The notes under the pieces: model-generated
Database searches by the model: none
What the model was told of the DNA's origin: nothing
The model's input: the letters and a program-made list of their open reading frames with translations, nothing else
Program-made: the position numbers and the translations under genes
Source: Bifidobacterium mizhiense
Lineage (GTDB): Bacteria; Actinomycetota; Actinomycetes; Actinomycetales; Bifidobacteriaceae
NCBI RefSeq assembly: GCF_020884755.1
Contig: NZ_BPWE01000003.1
Coordinates: forward strand, 1-64,000
Length of the DNA stretch: 64,000 nucleotides
Reading direction: 5' to 3'
Shown here: positions 35,644 through 43,800 of the stretch, piece after piece
Layout: the number at the start of each line of letters is the position of its first letter
Position numbering within the stretch: the stretch's first letter is position 1

Positions 35644-36351
35644 ATGCCCAGGATCCGCGAATCCACGCTCCAGGAGCACCGCGCCAAGACCTTGGACCAG
35701 ATCATCGCCGCCGCCGAGGCCATCCTGCGCACTGGCGGGCGAGGCCAACTGACCATGGCCGAGGTGGCCCGGCGCGCCAATCTGGCCCGGAACTCCCTCT
35801 ACCGCTACGCCCGGGACGCTGACCAGCTCTGCGACATGGTCATGGAACGGCACCTGCCCGACTGGGGCCGTGCCCTGGACCAATCCCTGGGCAAGGCAGA
35901 AGACCCGCCCCGGACGATCGAGGTCTGGACCCGCACCAATCTGGAGCAGGCCGGACTGCACGGACACGGCTGGCTGATGAACCTCTACGCCGAGCAGCAC
36001 GACGAGCAGCTACGCCAGGCCCTGATCTATGGCAACCCCTCGAATTCCCATGAGCCGGCCCCAGGGAGCGACCGGTCCACAGGCCGGCAGGTCAAAGCCC
36101 TGCTGGACTTCCACCGACAGGTCAACCAGCCGCTGATCCAGGCATGGACGGCCCTGCGCCCAGCGGATCCGGCCATGGGCGTGGAGGTGACGCGGGGCAT
36201 CGTCCAATCAGGCATGCGGCTGATTGATGCCCTGGACCAGGAGCTTGCGCCCGAGCAGCGGCAGAAACGACTGACTATCATCATCGAGAAGGTGACCGCC
36301 TGCGCCAAGGCCGTCACCGCCACCCTGACGGAAGGATCCACATGCGCCTGA
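35644..36351 (+). CDS. TetR/AcrR-family transcriptional regulator
   Basis: 235 residues. N-terminal helix-turn-helix (about residues 20-60: LTMAEVARRANLARNSLYRYARD) and a divergent C-terminal ligand-binding region rich in Leu, Gln and Arg. The ATG at 35644 is preceded by AAGGAGAACC. Divergent from the DHA2 exporter, whose promoter carries a palindrome; local repression is the obvious role. The following yccF gene starts inside its last codons. Confidence 0.9.
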   Translation: MPRIRESTLQEHRAKTLDQIIAAAEAILRTGGRGQLTMAEVARRANLARNSLYRYARDADQLCDMVMERHLPDWGRALDQSLGKAEDPPRTIEVWTRTNLEQAGLHGHGWLMNLYAEQHDEQLRQALIYGNPSNSHEPAPGSDRSTGRQVKALLDFHRQVNQPLIQAWTALRPADPAMGVEVTRGIVQSGMRLIDALDQELAPEQRQKRLTIIIEKVTACAKAVTATLTEGSTCA

Positions 36352-36698
36352 TCGGCAACATCTGCTGGCTGCTGCTGGGAGGACTGGCCATTGCCCTGGC
36401 ATGGGCCCTGATAGGCATCCTGCTCTGCCTGACCGTGGTGGGCATCCCCTTCGGTCTGCAGGCCTTCAAGATGGCCAGACTGACTTTGACCCCCTTTGGC
36501 CGACAGGTCATCTATGGAGGCGGGCTGGGATCATGGCTGGCCAATCTGCTCTGGATCATTCTGGGCGGCTGGTGGCTGGCCCTGGCCTATCTGGTGGCCG
36601 GACTGGTCACCATGTTGACCGTGGTGGGCATCCCCTTCGGTCTGCAGGCCTTCAAGATGGCCCGCCTGGCCCTGATGCCCTTCGGATCCTCAGTGTGA
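36342..36698 (+). CDS. YccF domain-containing inner-membrane protein
   Basis: 118 residues with about four membrane segments. Two YccF-type modules are seen as an internal duplication: the block TVVGIPFGLQAFKMARL occurs at about residues 31-47 and again at about 92-108. Function in E. coli is unclear; the family is found in many bacteria. The start overlaps the TetR stop by 10 bases with GGAAGGATCC upstream, so they are co-translated. Confidence 0.85.
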   Translation: MRLIGNICWLLLGGLAIALAWALIGILLCLTVVGIPFGLQAFKMARLTLTPFGRQVIYGGGLGSWLANLLWIILGGWWLALAYLVAGLVTMLTVVGIPFGLQAFKMARLALMPFGSSV

Positions 36699-36726
36699 GT
36701 CGCCATCTTATGAAAGAATTGGTGAC

Positions 36727-37266
36727 ATGAGCACAGTTATCATGCATACCTCGGAGGGCGATATTCGCCTGGACCTCTTTGACGATCAGGCCCCTGAAAC
36801 CGTAGCCAACTTCCTGGACCTGGCCGCAGGCCGCAAAAACTGGACCGACCCCGAGACGGGCCAGAAGCGTCAGGATCCCTTCTATGACGGTCTGACCTTC
36901 CACCGGATCATCAAGGACTTCATGATCCAGGGCGGCTGCCCGCTGGGCACGGGCACGGGCGGCCCAGGCTACGAGTTCGATGACGAGATCGATCCCTCTC
37001 TGACCTTTGAGGAACCCTACAAGCTGGCCATGGCCAATGCAGGGCTGCGCCGGGATCCGGCCACAGGAAAGACCCACGGCACCAACGGATCACAGTTCTT
37101 CATCACCACCGTGCCCACCCCCTGGCTCAACGGGCATCACACCATCTTCGGCCAGGTGGCTGATGAGGATTCCCGGAAGGTAGTCGACAAGCTGGACGCC
37201 GTAGCCACCGATTCGAGCGACCGTCCCCTTGAGCCGGTCTTCATCAACAGCGTCGAAGTCCTCTGA
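36727..37266 (+). CDS. Peptidyl-prolyl cis-trans isomerase, cyclophilin type
   Basis: 179 residues, cytoplasmic (no signal peptide). The cyclophilin core is intact: FHRIIKDFMIQGG with the catalytic Arg, and NGSQFFITT. Helps folding of proline-containing proteins. Start at 36727 has only a weak ribosome-binding site. It lies 12 bases before the vsr-like gene. Confidence 0.94.
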   Translation: MSTVIMHTSEGDIRLDLFDDQAPETVANFLDLAAGRKNWTDPETGQKRQDPFYDGLTFHRIIKDFMIQGGCPLGTGTGGPGYEFDDEIDPSLTFEEPYKLAMANAGLRRDPATGKTHGTNGSQFFITTVPTPWLNGHHTIFGQVADEDSRKVVDKLDAVATDSSDRPLEPVFINSVEVL

Positions 37267-37278
37267 GCCGGGCCGGGG

Positions 37279-37770
37279 ATGGTTTCGAAAAAGACACCCA
37301 GCAGATTCCAGCCCGGCACACGCAGCTACACCATGTCCCGGATCAGGGGCACGGAGACATCAATAGAACGCCAGGTCCGGTCATATCTCTTCTCGCGCGG
37401 TCTGCGGTTCCGCAAGAACGACAAGAGGTATCCGGGCCATCCCGATGTGGTTCTGCCCAAGTGGAAGGCCATAGTATTCGTCAATGGCTGTTTCTGGCAC
37501 ATGCATCAGGGCTGTGCCAAATTCTCCCTTCCCAAATCCAATGTGGAATATTGGACCACCAAGCTGACAAGGAACCGTCTGCGGGATCAGGAACAGGGCG
37601 AAAAACTGAAAGCCATGGGTTGGCGGGTTTTCACAGTCTGGGAGTGCCAGCTGGACACCCGAAATGCCGAGGAAACCCTGAAGAAATTGTATGAGGCCAT
37701 CACAGCAGATGGCCGTCCAAACGAAGGAGTCAAGGATGAGCAGATTGAACGGCAAAGGACAAGAGGCTAA
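37279..37770 (+). CDS. vsr: Very-short-patch-repair (Vsr) type DNA mismatch endonuclease
   Basis: 163 residues. The Vsr layout is complete: RSYTMSRIRGTETSIE at the N terminus, PGHPDVVLPKW with the metal-binding Asp56, VNGCFWHMH with His74 (equivalent to His69 of E. coli Vsr), and the C-terminal GWRVFTVWEC. Vsr nicks next to T:G mismatches arising from deamination of methylated cytosine. Two oddities: no cytosine methyltransferase lies in this window, and the residue matching His64 of E. coli Vsr is Asn (VNG), as in some related proteins. Base composition is lower in G+C than the neighbours, which fits acquisition by transfer. It overlaps the next gene by 35 bases. Confidence 0.88.
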   Translation: MVSKKTPSRFQPGTRSYTMSRIRGTETSIERQVRSYLFSRGLRFRKNDKRYPGHPDVVLPKWKAIVFVNGCFWHMHQGCAKFSLPKSNVEYWTTKLTRNRLRDQEQGEKLKAMGWRVFTVWECQLDTRNAEETLKKLYEAITADGRPNEGVKDEQIERQRTRG

Positions 37771-38782
37771 GCAGAAGGGCATGCGGGTCAACTTCGCCAT
37801 TCTCGGCGCCGGACGGATAGCCAACGCCCTGGCCAAGACGGTGGTCATGATGGCCAAAGACCAGCAATACAGCCATCTGGTTGCCCCATACGCCGTGGCC
37901 TCGAGGGATGGGGATCGCGCAGCCGCTTTCGCCAAAAAATATGGATTCGAGCACTCTTATGGTTCATACCAAGAGCTCCTGGACGATCCCCAAGTGGATC
38001 TGGTCTACATCGCCACGCCTCACAGCCTCCACGCCGAGCAGGCCATCGCCTGCATGAAGGCGGGAAAGAACGTGCTGGTCGAGAAGTCCTTCACGGCCAA
38101 CGCCGACCAGGCCAGGCAGGTCATCGAAACATCCGAGAGCACCGGCCTGCTCTGCACCGAGGCCATCTGGACCAGGTACATGCCCTCGCGCTCCATCATC
38201 GACGACATCGTCTCCTCGGGAGAAATCGGCACCGTCAGAACGGTCACCGCCAACCTGGGATATGTGACCGTGGGCAAGGCCAGAATGACCGACCCGGCCC
38301 TGGCCGGCGGCGCCCTGCTCGACGTGGGCGTCTACCCTCTCAACTTCATCGACATGGTCATGGGGCCCAAGCCCATTCAGCGGGTCTGCACGGATTGGGT
38401 CCGCAGCCCGGAGGGCGTGGACAGCCAGAACTCCACGATCATTCTCTACCAGGATGGATCCATGGGGGCAGCGACCAGCTCCATGGTCTCGGCCAGTGAC
38501 CGGACCGGCAGCATCTGCGGAGACCATGGTTACCTGCAGTGCGCCAACATCAACAACGTGGAGTCAATCGACCTGTACGACGCGGATCACCAATTGAAGA
38601 AGCGCTACCCCATCCCTGACCAGCTGACCGGTTATGAGTATGAGGTGTCCAGTGCAGCGCAGGCCATCCTGGACGGCGAGACCGAGTGCGCCCAGATGCC
38701 CCACAAGGACACCCTGCGGATCATGGAGCTCATGGACTCTCTGCGCCGCCAGTGGGGATTGGTCTTCCCCTTCGAATCATGA
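37736..38782 (+). CDS. Gfo/Idh/MocA-family NAD(P)-dependent oxidoreductase
   Basis: 348 residues. N-terminal Rossmann fold with ILGAGRIANALA near residue 20, and the catalytic-region EKSFTANADQA / TEAIWTRYMP blocks (EKP-like motif as EKS). It probably oxidises a sugar or sugar alcohol derivative. The ATG at 37736 has AAGGAG at good spacing, though it lies inside the vsr reading frame; an ATG at 37781 is the alternative. A 17-base-pair hairpin follows. The neighbouring fru transport operon is convergent and not proven to be linked. Confidence 0.85.
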   Translation: MSRLNGKGQEAKQKGMRVNFAILGAGRIANALAKTVVMMAKDQQYSHLVAPYAVASRDGDRAAAFAKKYGFEHSYGSYQELLDDPQVDLVYIATPHSLHAEQAIACMKAGKNVLVEKSFTANADQARQVIETSESTGLLCTEAIWTRYMPSRSIIDDIVSSGEIGTVRTVTANLGYVTVGKARMTDPALAGGALLDVGVYPLNFIDMVMGPKPIQRVCTDWVRSPEGVDSQNSTIILYQDGSMGAATSSMVSASDRTGSICGDHGYLQCANINNVESIDLYDADHQLKKRYPIPDQLTGYEYEVSSAAQAILDGETECAQMPHKDTLRIMELMDSLRRQWGLVFPFES

Positions 38783-38794
38783 ACCAGCAATGCG

Positions 38795-38837
38795 AATGGG
38801 GGCTGATGCCGCAATCGCCACGGCATCAGCCCCCATT
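38795..38837. terminator. Strong bidirectional terminator hairpin
   Basis: A perfect 17-base-pair stem from 38795-38811 with 38821-38837 around a 9-base loop lies between the convergent oxidoreductase and fruG genes. It is the most stable hairpin in the window. Confidence 0.85.
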
Positions 38838-38861
38838 CAGATCATCCAGGAAAACCCTGCT

Positions 38862-39869
38862 TCATTCCTTTCTCACGAAGGTCACCAGACGCTGGAGGAT
38901 GACGAAGACCAGAATCATCAGACCAACCACGATGGTGACAGCCTCGGCAGGAACGCCGAAGTCCGAGGTCAGAGGATCGATGATCGAACGGACCAGCGCA
39001 CCTATGACAGAACCCAGCACGTAGCCGTAACCGCCAGTGATCAGGGTGCCGCCGATGACGACCGCAGCTACAGCGTCCAGCTCCCAGCCCACGCCCATGG
39101 TGTTCTTGGCTGAACCGATGCCAGCCACATAGACGATGGAAGCGATGGAGGCCAGGACAGCCGAAGTCAGGTAGATGACATACTGCGTCCGCTTGACCGG
39201 AAGGCCCATCAGCTCGGCCGAGGACCGGGAACCGCCGATGGCGTAGATGGTACGGCCCGTCCTGGTCTTGTGGAGGATGACATAGCTGACTGCCACAACG
39301 ACCAGAGCGACTACCACGCCGAAGTTCAGCGAAAGGTCATTGGAAATCTTCGGGTTGTCGATGATTTTCAGTCCCTCGCCGCCGATCCAGCTGAAGTTGT
39401 TGTTCTGCGGCATATTGAGCGAATCAGTTGAGATGATGGAGGCTATGCCCCTGGCCAGGAACATAGTGGACAGCGTGGCGATGAAGGGCTGCATGTTGAA
39501 CTCTTCGATGAGCACGCCGGCCAGCAGCCCAAAGACTGCGCCAATGGCGATCATGATGACGATGACCAACCCCGCCGGCACGCCGGCGATCATGAGCTTG
39601 ACACCGACGACGCCTGTGATGGCGACTATGGCCCCCACGCTCAGATCGATGCCGCCGGTGAGAATGGGGAAGGTCATGGCTACTGCCAGGATCACCAGGT
39701 AGGCGTGGTCCATGAACAGCGAGGACATAAATCCCAGCCGGATATAAGTGCCGAAGAGCACCTGGCCCATGATCAGCATGAGCAGGAAGATGACCACGGC
39801 AGCGACTGTCGGAATGGCCCTGGGGCTCAGCCGGAAACCTGCTTGTCTGCTTGCACTCTTCTTCATCAT
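38862..39869 (-). CDS. fruG: Sugar ABC transporter permease (YjfF / FruG type)
   Basis: 335 residues, about 8-10 membrane segments, RbsC-like. The GGIDLSVGAIVAITGV block is typical of this permease family. The gene order binding protein - ATPase - permease - permease and the YtfQRT/YjfF-like sequences match the bifidobacterial fruEKFG system, which imports fructose and some pentoses. Start overlaps the fruF stop as ATGA. Naming rests on operon order and family, not on a direct alignment. Confidence 0.8.
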   Translation of the reverse strand: MMKKSASRQAGFRLSPRAIPTVAAVVIFLLMLIMGQVLFGTYIRLGFMSSLFMDHAYLVILAVAMTFPILTGGIDLSVGAIVAITGVVGVKLMIAGVPAGLVIVIMIAIGAVFGLLAGVLIEEFNMQPFIATLSTMFLARGIASIISTDSLNMPQNNNFSWIGGEGLKIIDNPKISNDLSLNFGVVVALVVVAVSYVILHKTRTGRTIYAIGGSRSSAELMGLPVKRTQYVIYLTSAVLASIASIVYVAGIGSAKNTMGVGWELDAVAAVVIGGTLITGGYGYVLGSVIGALVRSIIDPLTSDFGVPAEAVTIVVGLMILVFVILQRLVTFVRKE

Positions 39870-40945
39870 GCCACCACCTCTGCAGACTGCCTCATGGCAC
39901 GCCTGCGTTTGAACTCAGCGACCGCGTTGTGCACCTTGGGCGCCTGCATGACGCAGATGATGATGACCACCACGGCGAAGAAGGCTGGCGTGGCGGCTGA
40001 ATCAATGCCCAGGGTGATGATGGTCTTGCGGATCATCGCAATGATCACGGCGCCGAAAGCGCTTCCCAGCAGCGAGAACTTGCCGCCCAGCAGGGAGGTG
40101 CCTCCAATGACTACAGCCAGAATGGCGTACATCTCCAGGTCCTGACCGGTCTTGACCACGTCGACCCTCATCACTGAAGCAGTCGCGAACAGCCCTGCCA
40201 CAGCGGCCAGCAGACCCGAGATGGCGTAGACCAGGAAGAGGATCCGACGGGGCTTGATGCCGGTCATTCGGCTGGCTTCCTGGTTGATGCCCACCGACTC
40301 GATCATCATGCCGGCTGCCGTCTTCCTCATCAGAAGACCGACAAGGCAGACGATGATCACGGCTATGACGAAATTGGCCGGGATTCCCAGAATGAAGCCA
40401 TTGGCCATCCAGCGCAATGGTCCGCTGCCGGCCACGCCTGAAGCGTCGGCATTCTGCCCATTGGTGATGACCTTGGCCAGTCCCCTGCCTGCCAGCATCA
40501 TGATCAGCGTGGTGATGAAGGGCTGGAGTCCCAGAATGGAGACCAAGGCGCCGTTGATGCAGCCCAGCACCAGACCTACGGCCAGGGAGATCAGAATGGC
40601 CATCCAGACGTTCACCCCGTTGATCAGCATCTGCATGGCTGCAGCTCCGGCCACGGCCATGAGCGAGCCGACCGAAAGGTCGATGCCCGAGGTCGAGATG
40701 ACCAGGGTCATGCCGGTAGCGATCATCAGGTATCGCGCAGACTCCTGGATCATGGTGATCAGGGGTCCTGCCAGACCGCCTGTGCGCGGATTGTATGACA
40801 GGCTGAGGAAGGAATGATCCACTAGGGTGCAGACCACAATCAGCGCGAGGAAGGCGACCACGCTCCAAATCAGCTGATTGCCGAATATGCGGCGCAGGAA
40901 GGATGGACCTTCATCCTCCGATTGCTGCTTGGCGGGCTTGCTCAT
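39866..40945 (-). CDS. fruF: Sugar ABC transporter permease (YtfT / FruF type)
   Basis: 359 residues. RbsC-like permease with about 10 membrane segments; the conserved SGIDLSVGSLMAVAGAA block is seen near residue 92. The C-terminal tail is rich in Arg and Lys (cytoplasmic). Coupled to fruK and fruG by 4-base overlaps. Forms a heteromeric channel with fruG. Confidence 0.8.
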   Translation of the reverse strand: MSKPAKQQSEDEGPSFLRRIFGNQLIWSVVAFLALIVVCTLVDHSFLSLSYNPRTGGLAGPLITMIQESARYLMIATGMTLVISTSGIDLSVGSLMAVAGAAAMQMLINGVNVWMAILISLAVGLVLGCINGALVSILGLQPFITTLIMMLAGRGLAKVITNGQNADASGVAGSGPLRWMANGFILGIPANFVIAVIIVCLVGLLMRKTAAGMMIESVGINQEASRMTGIKPRRILFLVYAISGLLAAVAGLFATASVMRVDVVKTGQDLEMYAILAVVIGGTSLLGGKFSLLGSAFGAVIIAMIRKTIITLGIDSAATPAFFAVVVIIICVMQAPKVHNAVAEFKRRRAMRQSAEVVA

Positions 40946-42498
40946 CTTTCCTCCTTTCCTTGAGATTGTCCGGAGACCGAGGTGTTGGCTATGTCTTCCA
41001 CGATGGTCTGCTGGGAAACCGTGTCATCGTTGTCCATCAGGTCGATCTTGTGACGGTCCTTGAGGACGGTTATCTGATCGGAGAGGCGGACGACCTCATC
41101 AAGCTCGGAGGAGATGAAGACCACGCTCATGCCCTGAGCGGCCAGATCCAGCACCGTCTGCTGGATCTCCGCCTTGGCGCCGATGTCGATTCCCCTGGTC
41201 GGTTCGTCCAGGATCAGCAGCTCAGGATCCGTGGCCAGCCACCTGGCCAGCAGGACCTTCTGCTGGTTTCCTCCTGAAAGGTTCTTGATCAGCCTGTCGG
41301 GATCGGCCGGGCGGACATTGAGCTCCTTGATGTACTTGTCGACTATCCGGTCAGCCTCCTTCCTGGGGATTGGCCTGAACATGCCCCGGGTGGCCTGGAG
41401 GGCCAGGATGATGTTCTCCCTGACCGTAAGGTCGCCGATGATGCCCTCATCCCTTCTGTTCTCCGTAGAGTAGGCAATCTTGTTCTTCAGGGCGTTGGCC
41501 GGGCTGTCGATGGAGATCTTCTTCCCATCAAAGGTGTAGGTACCCTTGTCGGGCTTGTCTGCGCCGAAGAGCAGGCGGCCGATTTCGGTTCTGCCGGAAC
41601 CCAGCAGGCCGGCCAGTCCCATGATCTTGCCCTTGAAAAGATCCATGTCGAAGGGGTAGATGCTGCCCTTTCTGCCGAAGCCGCGGACGCTGGCCAGAGG
41701 CCGGTCTGTTGCGGCTTGGGGTGTCTCTTTCCTCGACTTGGTGCCGATCAGCGAGAGCTCATCGGCGTTCTTGCCGATCATCTTGGTAATAAGGACATCG
41801 CGCGGCATGTCCTTGACCATGGTCTCCTCGACGAATTTGCCATTGCGCAGAATGGTCATTCTGTCGGCGATCTCGTAGACCTGGTCCAGGAAGTGGGAAA
41901 CGAACAGTATGGCGATGCCCCGGTCCCTGACCTTGCGCATGATCCGGAAAAGATCCTGAACCTCATTGGCATCCAGCGAAGATGTCGGCTCATCCAAGAT
42001 CAGGACCTTGGCATCGATGACCATGGCCCTGGCGATGGCCACCAGTTGCTGCATGGCTATGGATATCTCATTGAGCGGTGTGTGAGGATCCAGATCCGTC
42101 AGGCCCATCTGGGCCAGAAAGCCTTTGGCCGCCTCATGGGTCTTGCGCCAGTTGATGCCCAGGTGCCCCCTCACCTCGTGCCCGAGCATGACGTTTTCGC
42201 CCACGCTCAGATTGGTGCACAGGTTGACTTCCTGGTAGACCGTGGCGATGCCGGCGTTCTGCGCATCGGCTGTGCCGTTGAAAATCCTGTTTTGGCCGTT
42301 GACGGTGATGGTTCCCGCGTTGATTTTGTATACCCCGGTGAGCGCCTTGATCATGGTCGATTTGCCTGCGCCGTTCTCCCCCATGAGAGCATGGACCTCA
42401 CCGGGGAACAGACGCAGATCGACATTGTCGAGCGCCTTGACACCAGGGAATTCAATGCTGATTCCCTTCATGGAGACCAAGGGTGCTTCTTTTGTCAT
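40942..42498 (-). CDS. fruK: Sugar ABC transporter ATP-binding protein, two-domain (YtfR / FruK type)
   Basis: 518 residues with two fused ATPase domains, as in RbsA/MglA. First domain: Walker A GENGAGKST near residue 40 and Walker B VLILDEPTSSLD. Second: LLGSGRTEIGR near residue 300, signature LSGGNQQKVLLARWLA, and LLILDEPTRGID. The second Walker A is degenerate, as usual in this family. Preceded by a hairpin with T-run that separates it from fruE. Confidence 0.85.
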   Translation of the reverse strand: MTKEAPLVSMKGISIEFPGVKALDNVDLRLFPGEVHALMGENGAGKSTMIKALTGVYKINAGTITVNGQNRIFNGTADAQNAGIATVYQEVNLCTNLSVGENVMLGHEVRGHLGINWRKTHEAAKGFLAQMGLTDLDPHTPLNEISIAMQQLVAIARAMVIDAKVLILDEPTSSLDANEVQDLFRIMRKVRDRGIAILFVSHFLDQVYEIADRMTILRNGKFVEETMVKDMPRDVLITKMIGKNADELSLIGTKSRKETPQAATDRPLASVRGFGRKGSIYPFDMDLFKGKIMGLAGLLGSGRTEIGRLLFGADKPDKGTYTFDGKKISIDSPANALKNKIAYSTENRRDEGIIGDLTVRENIILALQATRGMFRPIPRKEADRIVDKYIKELNVRPADPDRLIKNLSGGNQQKVLLARWLATDPELLILDEPTRGIDIGAKAEIQQTVLDLAAQGMSVVFISSELDEVVRLSDQITVLKDRHKIDLMDNDDTVSQQTIVEDIANTSVSGQSQGKEER

Positions 42499-42572
42499 TG
42501 TCTTGCCTCATCAAACTGAATGCTGATCGGGGGCGGTACCGCGGCCCAAAGACCCTTTCCCGCCCATGAAAA

Positions 42573-42604
42573 ACGGCGTACCGCAACCTTCCCGGGTGCG
42601 CCGT
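42573..42604 (-). terminator. Terminator/attenuator between fruE and fruK
   Basis: ACGGCGTACC (42573-42582) pairs, with one wobble, with GGTGCGCCGT (42595-42604); on the minus strand the hairpin is followed directly by TTTTTC. It lies between the binding-protein gene and the ATPase gene and would reduce expression of fruKFG relative to fruE. Confidence 0.75.
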
Positions 42605-42633
42605 CCTGTGCGTCCTATGCGATCAGCGATAGA

Positions 42634-43608
42634 TCAGTACGCTCTGGAATCGATGACCTTCTTGGCCTCGTCGGCGGTGAAGACCTTCGAATCAATGACG
42701 ATGTTCTTCTTGACCTTCTTGCCGTCCAGGTAATCCTTGACGGTCTTGGCGGTCGTTTCGCCGAAGAGCGGGTTGTACTCGATCACCAGCGACAGATCGC
42801 CGTCGATCAGGGCCTTCAGAGCAGGCTTGGTGCCATCGATGGTGATGATCTTGACCTTGCCCTTAAGACCTGCGGCATCGACAGCCTGTGCAGCGCCCAG
42901 GCCCATCTCGTCGTTCTGCGAGAAGATGAACTGGACATTCTGGCTCTTGTACTTGTCCAGCAGTCCGGCGGTGACGGTCTTGGCCTCGTCAGTGGACCAG
43001 TTGGCCGACTGGCTCTCCAGAACCTTGATGTTGCCACCGATCTTGGAATCCCAGCCCTTCTGGCGGTCCTTGACCACCGACAGGCCGGCAGGGCCCTCCA
43101 GAATCAGGCCATTGGCTCCATCAGGGAAGTTCTTGTTGACGAACTCTGCCGCCTGCTGCCCTGCCCACTCGTTGGAAGGCCCGATGTGGGAGGCGACCAG
43201 GCTTTCGTCCTTGGTCTGCACGTTGCGGTCGACCAGGAAGACCGGGATCTCGGCCTCCTTGGCCTTCTTCAGCGACTCATCCCATCCGCTGTCCTCGGTG
43301 GAGGACAGGACGATGGCATCCACCTCGTCGTTGACGAACTTGTTGAAGGCCTGGATCTGCTTCTGCTGATCGTTGTTCTGGGTCGGCGAATAGATCATGT
43401 TGAATCCGGCGTTCTTGAAGGCCTTCTTCAGATCGTTCTCGTTGGCCGTACGGAAGCCGCCCTCAGGACCCACAGCAACAAACCCGATGGTCTTCTGCTT
43501 GTCGCCGCCCTTGCTGGAGCTGGATCCGGAAGACCCGCAAGCTCCCATGGCCAAGACCGCAGCCGAGGCCGTGGCGATGGTCAGTGCCTTCTTCAGTACT
43601 GTATTCAT
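42634..43608 (-). CDS. fruE: Sugar-binding lipoprotein of ABC transporter (YtfQ / FruE type)
   Basis: 324 residues. Signal peptide with lipobox VLAMGAC (Cys23) places it as a membrane lipoprotein. The mature part is a periplasmic-binding-protein type I fold (VGPEGGFRTANEN, FVDRNVQTKDES-type segments and DGDLSLVIEYNP). First gene of the fru operon, with a clear promoter and upstream direct repeats. Confidence 0.85.
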   Translation of the reverse strand: MNTVLKKALTIATASAAVLAMGACGSSGSSSSKGGDKQKTIGFVAVGPEGGFRTANENDLKKAFKNAGFNMIYSPTQNNDQQKQIQAFNKFVNDEVDAIVLSSTEDSGWDESLKKAKEAEIPVFLVDRNVQTKDESLVASHIGPSNEWAGQQAAEFVNKNFPDGANGLILEGPAGLSVVKDRQKGWDSKIGGNIKVLESQSANWSTDEAKTVTAGLLDKYKSQNVQFIFSQNDEMGLGAAQAVDAAGLKGKVKIITIDGTKPALKALIDGDLSLVIEYNPLFGETTAKTVKDYLDGKKVKKNIVIDSKVFTADEAKKVIDSRAY

Positions 43609-43680
43609 TGTTCTCCTCCTTGAGTAGTCACCATCGAAGCCACAGCATTATGATCATCGATGATGACATCCACGATTTTC

Positions 43681-43709
43681 AGTATCGTTTTTCCTCTTGC
43701 CGAGCTCAA
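43681..43709 (-). promoter_or_regulatory. Promoter of fruE
   Basis: Minus strand TTGAGC (43704-43709), 17 bases, GATACT (43681-43686). The predicted leader is about 65 bases. GATAACA direct repeats lie immediately upstream. Confidence 0.6.
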
Positions 43710-43717
43710 GGCGCAGT

Positions 43718-43735
43718 GATAACAAATCGATAACA
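43718..43735. promoter_or_regulatory. Two GATAACA direct repeats upstream of fruE promoter
   Basis: GATAACA at 43718-43724 and 43729-43735, 11-base period (one helical turn), lies directly upstream of the -35 element, a position typical of an activator site. No regulator gene is adjacent. Confidence 0.5.
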
Positions 43736-43751
43736 GTTCAACCACACCGAC

Positions 43752-43779
43752 AGCCAAGCCGCAGCCGAGCCGCAGCCGG
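43752..43779. repeat. Short tandem repeat (11-base unit)
   Basis: AGCC[A/G]AGCCGC is repeated two and a half times in the lpqB-fruE gap. No function is apparent. Confidence 0.6.
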
Positions 43780-43800
43780 TCCCACCCATCCTGGTGATTG

